Positions 46,468 to 54,938 of a DNA stretch of 57,912 nucleotides are shown piece after piece. The position numbers and the translations under genes are program-made. The stretch's first letter is position 1; each line of letters begins with the position of its first letter. The notes beneath the pieces were generated by a model, which saw only the letters and a program-made list of their open reading frames with translations, ran no database searches and had not been told where the DNA came from. Origin of the DNA: Candidatus Omnitrophota bacterium (GTDB lineage Bacteria > Omnitrophota > Gorgyraeia > Aquiviventales > JACQRC01). Where the stretch lies: assembly GCA_016206665.1 (NCBI GenBank), contig JACQRC010000082.1, positions 1 to 57,912 on the forward strand. The letters are read 5' to 3'.

Positions 46468-48338
46468 GCCGCCGATTGCGCGTCCTGTTGGTGAGCGAGG
46501 CCACCCGCAGCGGTGCGGGCCGCAGTCTGTGGCTGTTGGCGAAAGGGTTGCGGCAGGCCGGCTGTGAGGTGGAACTCGCATGCTCGCTCCTGCGCGATGG
46601 GCACAGCGTGCGGTTGTTCCGCCAACTGGAGGACGACGGTATTCGCGTGCATCATGTGCCGATGGCGCGGCGTGTGCACCCGTGGCGCGACCTGAGGGCC
46701 GTCTGGCAGTTATGGCGGCTGCTGCGGCGCGGTCGGTATCAGATTGTGCACACCCATGCCGCCAAGGGGGGGTGGCTGGGACGGCTCGCCGCGCGCCTCG
46801 CCGGCGTCGGCGTCGTCTGCCACACGCCGCACCGATACGTATGGTTAAACGAAACCCACCCGCGGTGGCTTCGCTGGAGTTCGCAACGGCTCGAACGGTG
46901 GTTGGCGGCATTGACCGATGCGACGATTCATGTTTCGCCGGCGCAGGCCGCGGAGGCGACCCGCCGGCGCATTCTCAGGAAGCAGCGGTCGGTCGTCATA
47001 CCGAACGCCATTGACATCGCGCACTTCCGCGCCAACCCGTCATCGCGCGCCGAACGCCGGCTGGCCTTGGGGCTCGCGCAGGAGACCGTTCTGATTGGCA
47101 CCGTCGGCACGCTGGAACCGGGGAAGGGATACGCCGACCTGTTCCGCGCGTTTGCCTCGTTGCGTCACGACGGCTTGCCGGTTAAGCTCCTCATGGTCGG
47201 TGACGGCCCACTGCGGTGTCCCTTGGAGCGGCTGGCGCGTCAGTTGGGCATTCAAGGCGACGTCTGGTGGACCGGCTATCAGGAGGATGTGGCGCCCTGG
47301 TTGTCGGCGATGGATCTCTTTGTGCTCTCGTCGCTGTGGGAGGGCATGCCGTTGGCGCTGTTAGAGGCGATGGCTACAGGGATTCCTGTCGTGGCCACGC
47401 GGGTGCACGGCGCCGTGGATCTCATCCGTCCCCACCGCACGGGGCTCCTCGTCGAGCGCCGGTCGCCGGAGCATTTGGCCCTGGCCATGCGATATCTGAT
47501 CGAGCGTCCGGCGGAGGCCGCGCTCATGGCCAGCCAGGCGCAGCAGGAGGTCAGTGACAGGCATCGGCTCGAAGACCAGGCCCGCGCGACCCTGCGGCTC
47601 TATCGATGGTGTCGTCACCGGTGGACGATGCTCCGGGCTCGACGGTATCAACGGTTCAAACGAGCGATGGATCTCGTCGGCGCTCTGCTGATCGGCGTGG
47701 CGGGTCTGCCGGTGATGTTCCTGCTGACAGGACTCATCCGCGCAACGTCCCCGGGACCGACCGTGATTCGGCAACGCCGCGTGGGTCGGCGGCACCGGCC
47801 GTTTCTGATGTACAAATTCCGGACGATGACCGATGACCCATCGCCCCGCGTGACGCGGCTCGGCGCGTGGTTGCGCCGCTCGGGTTTGGATGAATTGCCC
47901 CAACTCCTCAACGTGCTGCGAGGGGAGATGAGTCTCGTCGGACCACGGCCGCACTTGCCTGAGGTGGTCGCCTCGTACGCGCGGCATCCATCGGCCCGCC
48001 GGCGGTTGACCGTCCCCGGGGGCATCACCGGCTGGGCGCAAGTGTGCGGCCGCGATTGGAGCGACGGGGACCGCCTGACGTTGGATGCCGAATATCTGCA
48101 ACGCCGCTCGCTCCGGCTCGACGCCTGCCTGCTGCTCATCACCGTGCCGACGCTGTTGGGCTGGCGGCCGGGCCGTCCGCGGCAGACAAGACCGTTGCCT
48201 TTGCCCACCGTGCCTGCTACACTACATCACATGACGCCGCCACTTACGGAGCGCCAGCGACGTAAGTGGCTGGCGGAATGTGACCCCGCCCTTTTGGATG
48301 AGGGCGGAGAGAGTGACGTCCAAAAGGGCGGGGTTTAA
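46464..48338 (+). CDS. Fusion protein: GT4 glycosyltransferase + bacterial sugar transferase (monotopic phosphoglycosyl transferase)
   Basis: LLVSEATRSGAGRSLWLLAKGL ... LWEGMPLALLEAMATGIPVVATRVHGAVDLI; then KRAMDLVGALLIGVAGLPVMF ... SPGPTVIRQRRVGR ... YKFRTM ... LDELPQLLNVLRGEMSLVGPRP. Confidence 0.92.
   Translation: MSRRLRVLLVSEATRSGAGRSLWLLAKGLRQAGCEVELACSLLRDGHSVRLFRQLEDDGIRVHHVPMARRVHPWRDLRAVWQLWRLLRRGRYQIVHTHAAKGGWLGRLAARLAGVGVVCHTPHRYVWLNETHPRWLRWSSQRLERWLAALTDATIHVSPAQAAEATRRRILRKQRSVVIPNAIDIAHFRANPSSRAERRLALGLAQETVLIGTVGTLEPGKGYADLFRAFASLRHDGLPVKLLMVGDGPLRCPLERLARQLGIQGDVWWTGYQEDVAPWLSAMDLFVLSSLWEGMPLALLEAMATGIPVVATRVHGAVDLIRPHRTGLLVERRSPEHLALAMRYLIERPAEAALMASQAQQEVSDRHRLEDQARATLRLYRWCRHRWTMLRARRYQRFKRAMDLVGALLIGVAGLPVMFLLTGLIRATSPGPTVIRQRRVGRRHRPFLMYKFRTMTDDPSPRVTRLGAWLRRSGLDELPQLLNVLRGEMSLVGPRPHLPEVVASYARHPSARRRLTVPGGITGWAQVCGRDWSDGDRLTLDAEYLQRRSLRLDACLLLITVPTLLGWRPGRPRQTRPLPLPTVPATLHHMTPPLTERQRRKWLAECDPALLDEGGESDVQKGGV
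48195..48223 (+). promoter_or_regulatory. Candidate promoter TTGCCT-N17-TACACT inside the 3' end of the GT4-PGT gene
   Basis: Spacing 17 nt; in-frame ATG 7 nt downstream at 48231. Confidence 0.35.
48239..48270. repeat. Hairpin GCCACTTAC...GTAAGTGGC
   Basis: 9-bp perfect inverted repeat. Confidence 0.75.
48283..48334. repeat. Hairpin ACCCCGCCCTTTTGGA...TCCAAAAGGGCGGGGT
   Basis: 16-bp perfect inverted repeat, 20-nt loop. Confidence 0.85.
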
Positions 48339-48347
48339 TTCGGCCAG

Positions 48348-48383
48348 ATCGGTTACGTCGACCCGAAGGTCTCCGTAACCGAT
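48348..48383. repeat. Hairpin ATCGGTTAC-gtc-GACC-cgaa-GGTC-tcc-GTAACCGAT
   Basis: 9-bp stem plus inner 4-bp stem with CGAA loop; flanking GGCC on both sides. Confidence 0.8.
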
Positions 48384-48406
48384 GGCCTCATTAAAGGAAA
48401 CGCGCG

Positions 48407-49132
48407 ATGCCCCAGCAACGCATCACCGATGAGTGGCTGCGCAAACAGCGCCTGCTCGTCGTCTCGCCCCACGCGGATGACGAGGCCTTCGGCTGCGCCG
48501 GCACCATCGCCAAAGTCAAGGCGCTCGGCGGGCAGGTCTTCGTCATGTGCCTCTCCGTAGGCGATCTGCACCACTATGACAAACGCCACGCCTTCGTGAC
48601 CGGCTCGACCCGCCGTCGGGAATTCACCAACACGATGAAGCTCCTCAAGGTGGACCGCTATGATGTCGTCTTCGATGACCCTGGGCGCCACCTGCGCCTC
48701 GACGCCATGCCCAGGCGCGACCTCATCGCCGCCATCGAACGGGAGAGCCGCGTGGCCATCGACCGGGTCAAGCCCACCATCATCGCGCTGCCGGCCCGCT
48801 CGTACAACCAAGACCACTGCGCGGTCTTCGAGGCGGGCTTCACCGCCTGCCGGCCGCACCTGTCCACCGTGAAACCATTTCAGGCGGTCGTCCTGGCCTA
48901 CGATTCACCGACGCTGTCCTGGAACACCGAATGGTTTCATCCGAACTTTTACGTCGACATCACCAAATATCTGCCGCTCAAGCTCAAGGCCATCCGCATG
49001 CACGCCTCCCAGCAGAAGGACCCGCTCCACCACTGCAGCTTTGAAAATTTGGCCCACCTGGCCCATCTGCGGGGCAGGGAAATCTCCGTCGAGGCCGCCG
49101 AGGCCTTCATGTGCTACCGCTTCGTCATCTAA
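48407..49132 (+). CDS. PIG-L family deacetylase
   Basis: VVSPHADDEAFGCAGTIAK motif. Confidence 0.93.
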   Translation: MPQQRITDEWLRKQRLLVVSPHADDEAFGCAGTIAKVKALGGQVFVMCLSVGDLHHYDKRHAFVTGSTRRREFTNTMKLLKVDRYDVVFDDPGRHLRLDAMPRRDLIAAIERESRVAIDRVKPTIIALPARSYNQDHCAVFEAGFTACRPHLSTVKPFQAVVLAYDSPTLSWNTEWFHPNFYVDITKYLPLKLKAIRMHASQQKDPLHHCSFENLAHLAHLRGREISVEAAEAFMCYRFVI

Positions 49133-49134
49133 GG

Positions 49135-50181
49135 ATGCGCCTCGACCACTCCAAACCGACGATTGAGGCCGATGACATCCGGGCGGTGACCGCGGTGCTG
49201 CGCTCCCGCCGTTTAGTCGGTGGAGCGTTGGTGCCGCAGTTTGAACGGGCGGCGGCGCGCGCGCTGGGCCTGCGGGACGCGCTGGCCGTGGATTCAGGCA
49301 CTGCGGCGCTGCACCTGGCCCTCGTCGGGCTCAAGGTCGGACGGGGCGACGAGGTCATCCTGCCCAGTTACGTGCACGCCTCGCTCCTCGATGCGCTCTC
49401 GGTCGTGGGAGCTGCACCGGTGCTGGTGGACGTCGAACCAGAGGGCTTCTCGCTCAGCCTGGCCCACGTCAAGCGCCGACTCACCCGACGGACGAAGCTC
49501 ATCATCGCGGTCCACATGTTCGGCGAGGTCGTGGATCTCCGGCCGCTCGTCGCGCTGGGCGTTCCGGTGCTTGAGGACTGCTCGCACGCGCTCGGTGCCA
49601 CCTACCGCGGGCGGCGCGTGGGCAGCTTCGGCCGGGCGGCCGCCGTCTCTCTCTTCGCGACGAAGCTCATCACGACCGGACACGGCGGCGTCTTGGCGTC
49701 CCCCGCGAGGGACGTGCTCGCACGGGCCCGCAGCATCCGCGACGCCGACGCCTACAAGGCCTACCAGCCGCACTTCAACTATCAGATGAGCAACCTCGAG
49801 GGGGCGTTGGGGCTGACCCAGCTGCGCAAGCTACCGCGCTTTCTGGCGCGCCGACGGGCGGTCGCGGCCGTCTACCACCGGGCGCTCGGCCGTCACAGCT
49901 TCAACCTGCCGGCCAGCCGCGTCCGGCGCCACGCCTATTATCGGTTTCTGGTGCGCGTGCCGGCGACACGGTTCGCGCGCATCCAAGCGGAGCTCGCCCG
50001 GCAGGGGATCGAGGCAAAGCGCGCCGTTTTCAGGCCGATCCACCAATACCTGCGGCTGCCGGACTACCGCTTCCCGCACACCATGCGCTTGTGCCGTGAA
50101 GGATTGTCCCTGCCGATTTACCCCACGCTGCAGGCGGCTCAGGCGCGCCGCATCGCCGCGGCGGTTTCGTCGCTGCTGTAG
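49135..50181 (+). CDS. DegT/DnrJ/EryC1/StrS aminotransferase (third paralogue)
   Basis: SGTAALHLAL, EDCSHALGA, SLFATKLITTGHGG. Confidence 0.9.
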   Translation: MRLDHSKPTIEADDIRAVTAVLRSRRLVGGALVPQFERAAARALGLRDALAVDSGTAALHLALVGLKVGRGDEVILPSYVHASLLDALSVVGAAPVLVDVEPEGFSLSLAHVKRRLTRRTKLIIAVHMFGEVVDLRPLVALGVPVLEDCSHALGATYRGRRVGSFGRAAAVSLFATKLITTGHGGVLASPARDVLARARSIRDADAYKAYQPHFNYQMSNLEGALGLTQLRKLPRFLARRRAVAAVYHRALGRHSFNLPASRVRRHAYYRFLVRVPATRFARIQAELARQGIEAKRAVFRPIHQYLRLPDYRFPHTMRLCREGLSLPIYPTLQAAQARRIAAAVSSLL

Positions 50182-50183
50182 GC

Positions 50184-50897
50184 ATGGTCCTCGCCGGCCA
50201 TCAGCCCAACTACCTGCCGTGGCTGGGATTTTTCGACAAGGCCGCCCAGGCCGACCATTTCGTCCTCGTCGACACGGTCCAGTTCGTCAAGCGCGGCCCG
50301 TTCGGTTTTCAGCACCGCGCCAAAATCAAGACCGCATCAGGGGCCGTGTGGCTCACCGTCCCAGTGCTGACCAAGGGCAAATTTGACCAGACGATTCAGG
50401 AGACCAGGATCAACAACGCGGCTCCCTGGCGCCGGAAGCATTGGCGGGCGATCGAGCTCAACTATCACCAAGCGCCGTTCTTCGCTCGCTATGCGGGAGC
50501 GCTGGAAGCGTTCTATGCCTGCGAGTGGGACCGGCTGGCCTTGCTCAACGAGGCGCTCATTCGCTGGCTGTTCGACGTCCTGGGCCTCCACCTTCCGGTG
50601 ACCACGGCTTCAGGGATGGGGATCACCGGTGTCAAGACCGAATTAATTCTCAAACTCTGCCAGGCGGTCGGCGCGGATACCTATCTGCACGGCAAACACG
50701 GGCGCGAGTACGCCGACATAGCCCAGATGGAACGCGCCGGCGTGCGCAGTCTGTTTCAGGATTACCAGCACCCCGCCTATCCGCAGCAGTTCGGCGCGTT
50801 CACTCCGCAATTGTCGGTGATCGACCTGTTGTTTAATCACGGACCGGAGAGCCTGGCGATGCTGCGGGGGAACCGCCGGGCGGAGCCGTCTTCCTGA
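50184..50897 (+). CDS. WbqC-like family protein
   Basis: AGHQPNYLPWLGFFDKAAQADHFVLVDTVQFVKR; LLFNHGPES. Confidence 0.9.
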   Translation: MVLAGHQPNYLPWLGFFDKAAQADHFVLVDTVQFVKRGPFGFQHRAKIKTASGAVWLTVPVLTKGKFDQTIQETRINNAAPWRRKHWRAIELNYHQAPFFARYAGALEAFYACEWDRLALLNEALIRWLFDVLGLHLPVTTASGMGITGVKTELILKLCQAVGADTYLHGKHGREYADIAQMERAGVRSLFQDYQHPAYPQQFGAFTPQLSVIDLLFNHGPESLAMLRGNRRAEPSS

Positions 50898-51940
50898 TGA
50901 CGATGCCGATGGAGTTGCTGACCGGTCTGGCCCTGGCCACCGCCGCGGTGGCCGGCAGCGTGCTGACCATCATCGCCCGCGCCCTGGCCGTCCGATGGGC
51001 CCTGCTCGACGAACCGGTCAAGGGCAAGCTCCATCGCGTGGCGACACCGCGGCTCGGCGGCGTGGCGATTTTTCTCGCCTATCTCGCGGGTGTGCTGTGG
51101 AGTTGGCCGTGGAGCCGCGGGGAGCAGGTGATTCTGCTCGGCGGTCTCGTCACCTTTCTGATCGGATTGATGGATGACCTGGTGCGCCTCCCGGCCTTCA
51201 TCAAACTGGCCGCCCTGGCCCTGGTGACGCTGGCGCTCGCGCACACCGGGGTGGTCATTCACGTGGTGCCGCACTGGGAACTGCTCAACACGGTCATCAC
51301 CCTGCTGTGGATCGTCGGCGTGGCCAGCGCCTACAATGCGATGGACAACATGAATGGGCTGGCCGCCGGCATCGCGGTGATTGCCTCCGGCATCTACGTC
51401 GCGGTGGCGCTCCAAACCTATCAGACGCAGTGGGCGATTTTCGCTGCGGCCCTCGCCGGCGCATCGCTCGGCTTCTGGTACCACAACTTTCGGACCGGCT
51501 CCATCTTCATGGGAGATTCCGGCAGTTTCTTCCTGGGTTTCAGTCTCGCGGTGCTCGGCGTGATGGGCGGCTGGTCGGCCAATCCGGTGAAGGCGTGGCT
51601 GGTGCCCATCCTCGTGTTAGGGGTACCCCTCGCCGATCTCGTCTATACGGTCTTCCTGCTCAAACGCAGCGGCACCGTCCGCAGCTGGCGCGGGGCCATC
51701 GCCTACAGCGGCCAGGTCCACCTCTCGCACCGGCTCGTCAGGCTCGGCTTCTCCCAGGCGGGCGCGGTGCTCTTCATCTATCTCATCTGTCTCACCGTCT
51801 CCCTGGGCGCGCTCGTGCTGCGCGGCACGACGACCATGCAAACCCTGCTGTTGCTCCTGCAATTCTGTCTCATCCTGCTGCTCATCGGCGTGTTGATGCA
51901 GATGACCAAGCGCGCTGCCCGTTCCCGGCCGCCGGTGTGA
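50897..51940 (+). CDS. Polyprenyl-phosphate GlcNAc-1-phosphate transferase-like protein (WecA/TagO/MraY superfamily)
   Basis: KLHRVATPRLGGVAIF, GLMDDLVRLPAF, NAMDNMNGLA, FMGDSGSFFLGF. Confidence 0.92.
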   Translation: MTMPMELLTGLALATAAVAGSVLTIIARALAVRWALLDEPVKGKLHRVATPRLGGVAIFLAYLAGVLWSWPWSRGEQVILLGGLVTFLIGLMDDLVRLPAFIKLAALALVTLALAHTGVVIHVVPHWELLNTVITLLWIVGVASAYNAMDNMNGLAAGIAVIASGIYVAVALQTYQTQWAIFAAALAGASLGFWYHNFRTGSIFMGDSGSFFLGFSLAVLGVMGGWSANPVKAWLVPILVLGVPLADLVYTVFLLKRSGTVRSWRGAIAYSGQVHLSHRLVRLGFSQAGAVLFIYLICLTVSLGALVLRGTTTMQTLLLLLQFCLILLLIGVLMQMTKRAARSRPPV

Positions 51941-51987
51941 GCAATGCGCTGGCGTTGGCGGCAGGGTCGTGGTAGGATGGGGTGACG

Positions 51988-52815
51988 ATGTATCTGACCT
52001 ACTGGAAGCTGCAGGAAAAGCCGTTCGAGAACACGCCCGATCCCCGCTTCCTGTTCCATTCGGCGCAGCATGAGGAAGCCCTGATGCGGATGCTCTACGC
52101 GGTCCGCGAGCGCAAGGGGGCGGGCCTGCTCACCGGGGAGTACGGCTGCGGCAAGACGCTGCTCAGCCGCGTGCTCGTCAAAGAGGTCATGGCCGATCCC
52201 GCCTTTGCGTTGGCCCTCATCACCAACCCCCGAATGACCGCACTCGACTTGCTCAAGGAGATTGTCTACCAGCTCGGCATCGACCAGCCGCCGGTCGACA
52301 AACCGGCGCTGCTGCGCGCCTTGAATGAGCAGCTCTTCGCCAATTTCCAGGCCAACAAGCATTCGGTCATCATCATCGACGAGGCGCAGACGATCACCGA
52401 TCCCGTCGTCCTGGATGAGGTGCGGCTCCTGCTCAATTTTCAGACGAATGACCGGTTCCTCCTGACACTGGTATTTCTGGGCCAGCCGGAGCTGCGCGAG
52501 ACCCTGGAGCAGCTGCCGCAACTGCGCCAGCGCTTCGGCATCCGCTACCATCTGAAGGGGCTCACCGAAGAAGAGACGGTCGCCTATGTGCGCCACCGCC
52601 TCCGAGTCGCTGGGGGTGTTGAGACCGTGTTTGACGAGGGCGCCTTTCCCGTCATCTACCGGTTCTCCCAGGGTAGCCCGCGCCGGATCAACAACATCTG
52701 CGACTTGGCGCTGTTGTTCGGATTCGGGCAGAAGGTCAGTGCCATCGATGGCGCGCTCATGGAACAGATCGTCCTCGACTTTGAAGGAGCCAACCAGCAT
52801 GGCGCGGCTCGCTGA
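51988..52815 (+). CDS. ExeA/GspA-like AAA ATPase
   Basis: MYLTYWKLQEKPFENTPDPRFLF, GEYGCGKTLLSRVL, VIIIDEAQTI. Confidence 0.88.
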   Translation: MYLTYWKLQEKPFENTPDPRFLFHSAQHEEALMRMLYAVRERKGAGLLTGEYGCGKTLLSRVLVKEVMADPAFALALITNPRMTALDLLKEIVYQLGIDQPPVDKPALLRALNEQLFANFQANKHSVIIIDEAQTITDPVVLDEVRLLLNFQTNDRFLLTLVFLGQPELRETLEQLPQLRQRFGIRYHLKGLTEEETVAYVRHRLRVAGGVETVFDEGAFPVIYRFSQGSPRRINNICDLALLFGFGQKVSAIDGALMEQIVLDFEGANQHGAAR

Positions 52816-53860
52816 CGTCATCCGGCAGGTCTTGAAACTGCCCGACCCGTCGCCGGCAGAGCCGGCGCTCCAGATGCCCGGACGGTCCACGACGCCCGCC
52901 GTGGCCGTGTCCGCGGAGCCGCTGCGGGTGCCACGGCAGGCCGTGCACGTGGCGTGGAATGATGTCTTTGATCAAGCGGTGAGCGAAGAGCTCTACGCGC
53001 GCGGCTGCGGACTGATGACCGAGACGGCGGCACATCTGGCGCAGCGCGCGCCCGTCGATGGGGACGAACTGGCCCGGTATGCCCAGAGCGTGCTCACGCG
53101 GCTGCGCGCCCGGGATCCGGCGCTCTTGCGACTCTGCACCGCCGAGGCCACGGCGAACAGTCTGCCGGCCCAGCTCGTGCACGTGGGCGTGCTGTCGATA
53201 GAGGTGGGACGGTATCTCGGCTTCGACGAGGCCTCGCTCATCGCCTTGGGTGTGGGCGCGTTGCTGCACGATCTCGGCATGGTGCAGGTCGAGCACTTGG
53301 CACGGCGCGCTGGTCCGCTCTCATCGGCGGAGCGCCTTCACCTGCAGAGCCATCCCGTGTGGGGGGCCGAGCTGGCCCGCCAGATCCGGAATGTGTCCGA
53401 GACCTCACGACTGATCATTGCCCAGGAGCACGAACGGTTCGACGGCGGCGGGTACCCACGGCGGTTGCGCGGAAGCGCCATCCATCCCTGCGCCGAGTTG
53501 GTCGGTCTCATCGACCACTATGAAGCGCTCACGCATGACCGTCCCCATCGCCCGCATGTGTCGGCCCCTGAGGCGTTTCAGCAGATGCTGGCCATGGCCC
53601 ATGCAGGATTTCGCCGGGAATTGTTAGGACAGGCGATGCGCTGCCTCACCCTCTTTCCGGTGGGCACGCTCGTGGAGCTGTCGAACGGGACGATCGCCCG
53701 CGTCATCGCCACGCATCCGGATGAGCCCTTTCGGCCGACGGTCGCCGCGCTCTATGACCCCCAGGAGGGCCGCACACTCGCCTGGCACCCGATGGATTTG
53801 AGCGCGGAGCGGTCGGTGGCCATCACCCGCGTCGTCGAAGAACGCGAGTTAGTCGCGTAA
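52799..53860 (+). CDS. HD-GYP-like domain protein
   Basis: LLHDLGMV...HPVWG...AQEHERFDGGGYPRRL; start trimmed from ORF 52586. Confidence 0.85.
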   Translation: MARLADVIRQVLKLPDPSPAEPALQMPGRSTTPAVAVSAEPLRVPRQAVHVAWNDVFDQAVSEELYARGCGLMTETAAHLAQRAPVDGDELARYAQSVLTRLRARDPALLRLCTAEATANSLPAQLVHVGVLSIEVGRYLGFDEASLIALGVGALLHDLGMVQVEHLARRAGPLSSAERLHLQSHPVWGAELARQIRNVSETSRLIIAQEHERFDGGGYPRRLRGSAIHPCAELVGLIDHYEALTHDRPHRPHVSAPEAFQQMLAMAHAGFRRELLGQAMRCLTLFPVGTLVELSNGTIARVIATHPDEPFRPTVAALYDPQEGRTLAWHPMDLSAERSVAITRVVEERELVA

Positions 53861-53871
53861 AGGATCGACCC

Positions 53872-54879
53872 ATGGTGCGCATGTCTGATCTGTTTGGTCC
53901 GCACAAACCCCAGGAGGCTTCGATGGCAGCTCCGGTGCCTGCGCCGGAGCCGGTCCCTGGTCCCAGCATCGCGCCGGACACGACGGCGCTGGATCGCGAA
54001 GCCGCACGGCTCTATGACCGCGGCCTGGAGATCAGCGCGAGCCTGTTTGACCAAGCGCGGCGCGGCCAGATCACGCAAATCGACGAAGCGCGGCGCTGGG
54101 TCGAGCAATTCCTGACTCAACTGCCCCGGCTGCGGGATGCGACGATGCGCCAGTTCTGGAGGGAGAGTCCGGGCAACTACCTGTACGCCCACTCCGTCAA
54201 TGTCACGATCCTCCTGCTCATCGTCGCCCAGGGCACGAACCTGCCCTGGCGACTGGACGAGATCGGACTCCTGGGCCTGCTGCATGACGTGGGCATGGCC
54301 GGCGCAGCCGAATCACTCGCCCAGCAGGCGCGGGCGCTGACGAAGGAGGAGTGGGAGACGATCCGCCAGCATCCCAAGCGCAATGAGCATCTGGTCCAGT
54401 CGCTCTCACTCTCGCCCGAGGTCAAAGAGGCCCTCGGCCAATACCATGAGCGCGCCGAGCGGCAAGGTTACCCTGAGCACAAAGACGTGGCAGAGATCAA
54501 TGAGCCGGCGAGGCTGCTGGCCTGTTGCGACGCCTACGAATCCATGACGCATGCCCGGCCGTTTAGGCCCGCGATGGCGCCGGCGGAGGCGGTCCGCCAT
54601 CTGCTGACGCAAGGCGCCGGCCTCTTCGATGCGCAGTTCCTGAAAACGCTGGTCAAGGAATTGTCGCTGTATCCCATCGGCAGCCGCGTCCGGCTGAATA
54701 CCGGTGATGCCGGCGAGGTCTGCGCGGTCAATCGGGAGTATCCGCTGCGTCCGGTCATCTTCCTCACCGAGGACGCGACAGGTACTGCCATGACGGAACG
54801 TCATACCCTCAATCTGCTCGAACATCCCACCCTCTTCATTCGCGAATCTCCTGGCCCACGGTCGCCGGCCTCCAGTTAA
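53872..54879 (+). CDS. HD-GYP-like domain protein, degenerate GYP motif
   Basis: YAHSVNVTILL, LLHDVGMAG, QHPKRNEHL, YHERAERQGYPEH. Confidence 0.83.
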   Translation: MVRMSDLFGPHKPQEASMAAPVPAPEPVPGPSIAPDTTALDREAARLYDRGLEISASLFDQARRGQITQIDEARRWVEQFLTQLPRLRDATMRQFWRESPGNYLYAHSVNVTILLLIVAQGTNLPWRLDEIGLLGLLHDVGMAGAAESLAQQARALTKEEWETIRQHPKRNEHLVQSLSLSPEVKEALGQYHERAERQGYPEHKDVAEINEPARLLACCDAYESMTHARPFRPAMAPAEAVRHLLTQGAGLFDAQFLKTLVKELSLYPIGSRVRLNTGDAGEVCAVNREYPLRPVIFLTEDATGTAMTERHTLNLLEHPTLFIRESPGPRSPASS

Positions 54880-54895
54880 AGCCCGGTTGGCCGGC

Positions 54896-54924
54896 TTGAC
54901 CCTCACCCGCCTGTGTGGTAAAGT
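54896..54924 (+). promoter_or_regulatory. Candidate promoter TTGACC-N17-TAAAGT upstream of gpsA
   Basis: -35/-10 spacing 17 nt; implies ATG 54939 rather than the ORF-track start at 54915. Confidence 0.55.
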
Positions 54925-54938
54925 ATCCACTTCCAACG

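Noticed and set aside
657-54879. Apparent preference of TTA Leu codons to be followed by G (e.g. TTAGG)
   Set aside because: Noticed repeatedly by eye, but many TTA codons are followed by other bases (e.g. 20765, 23573, 40190, 46049); would need counting against background.
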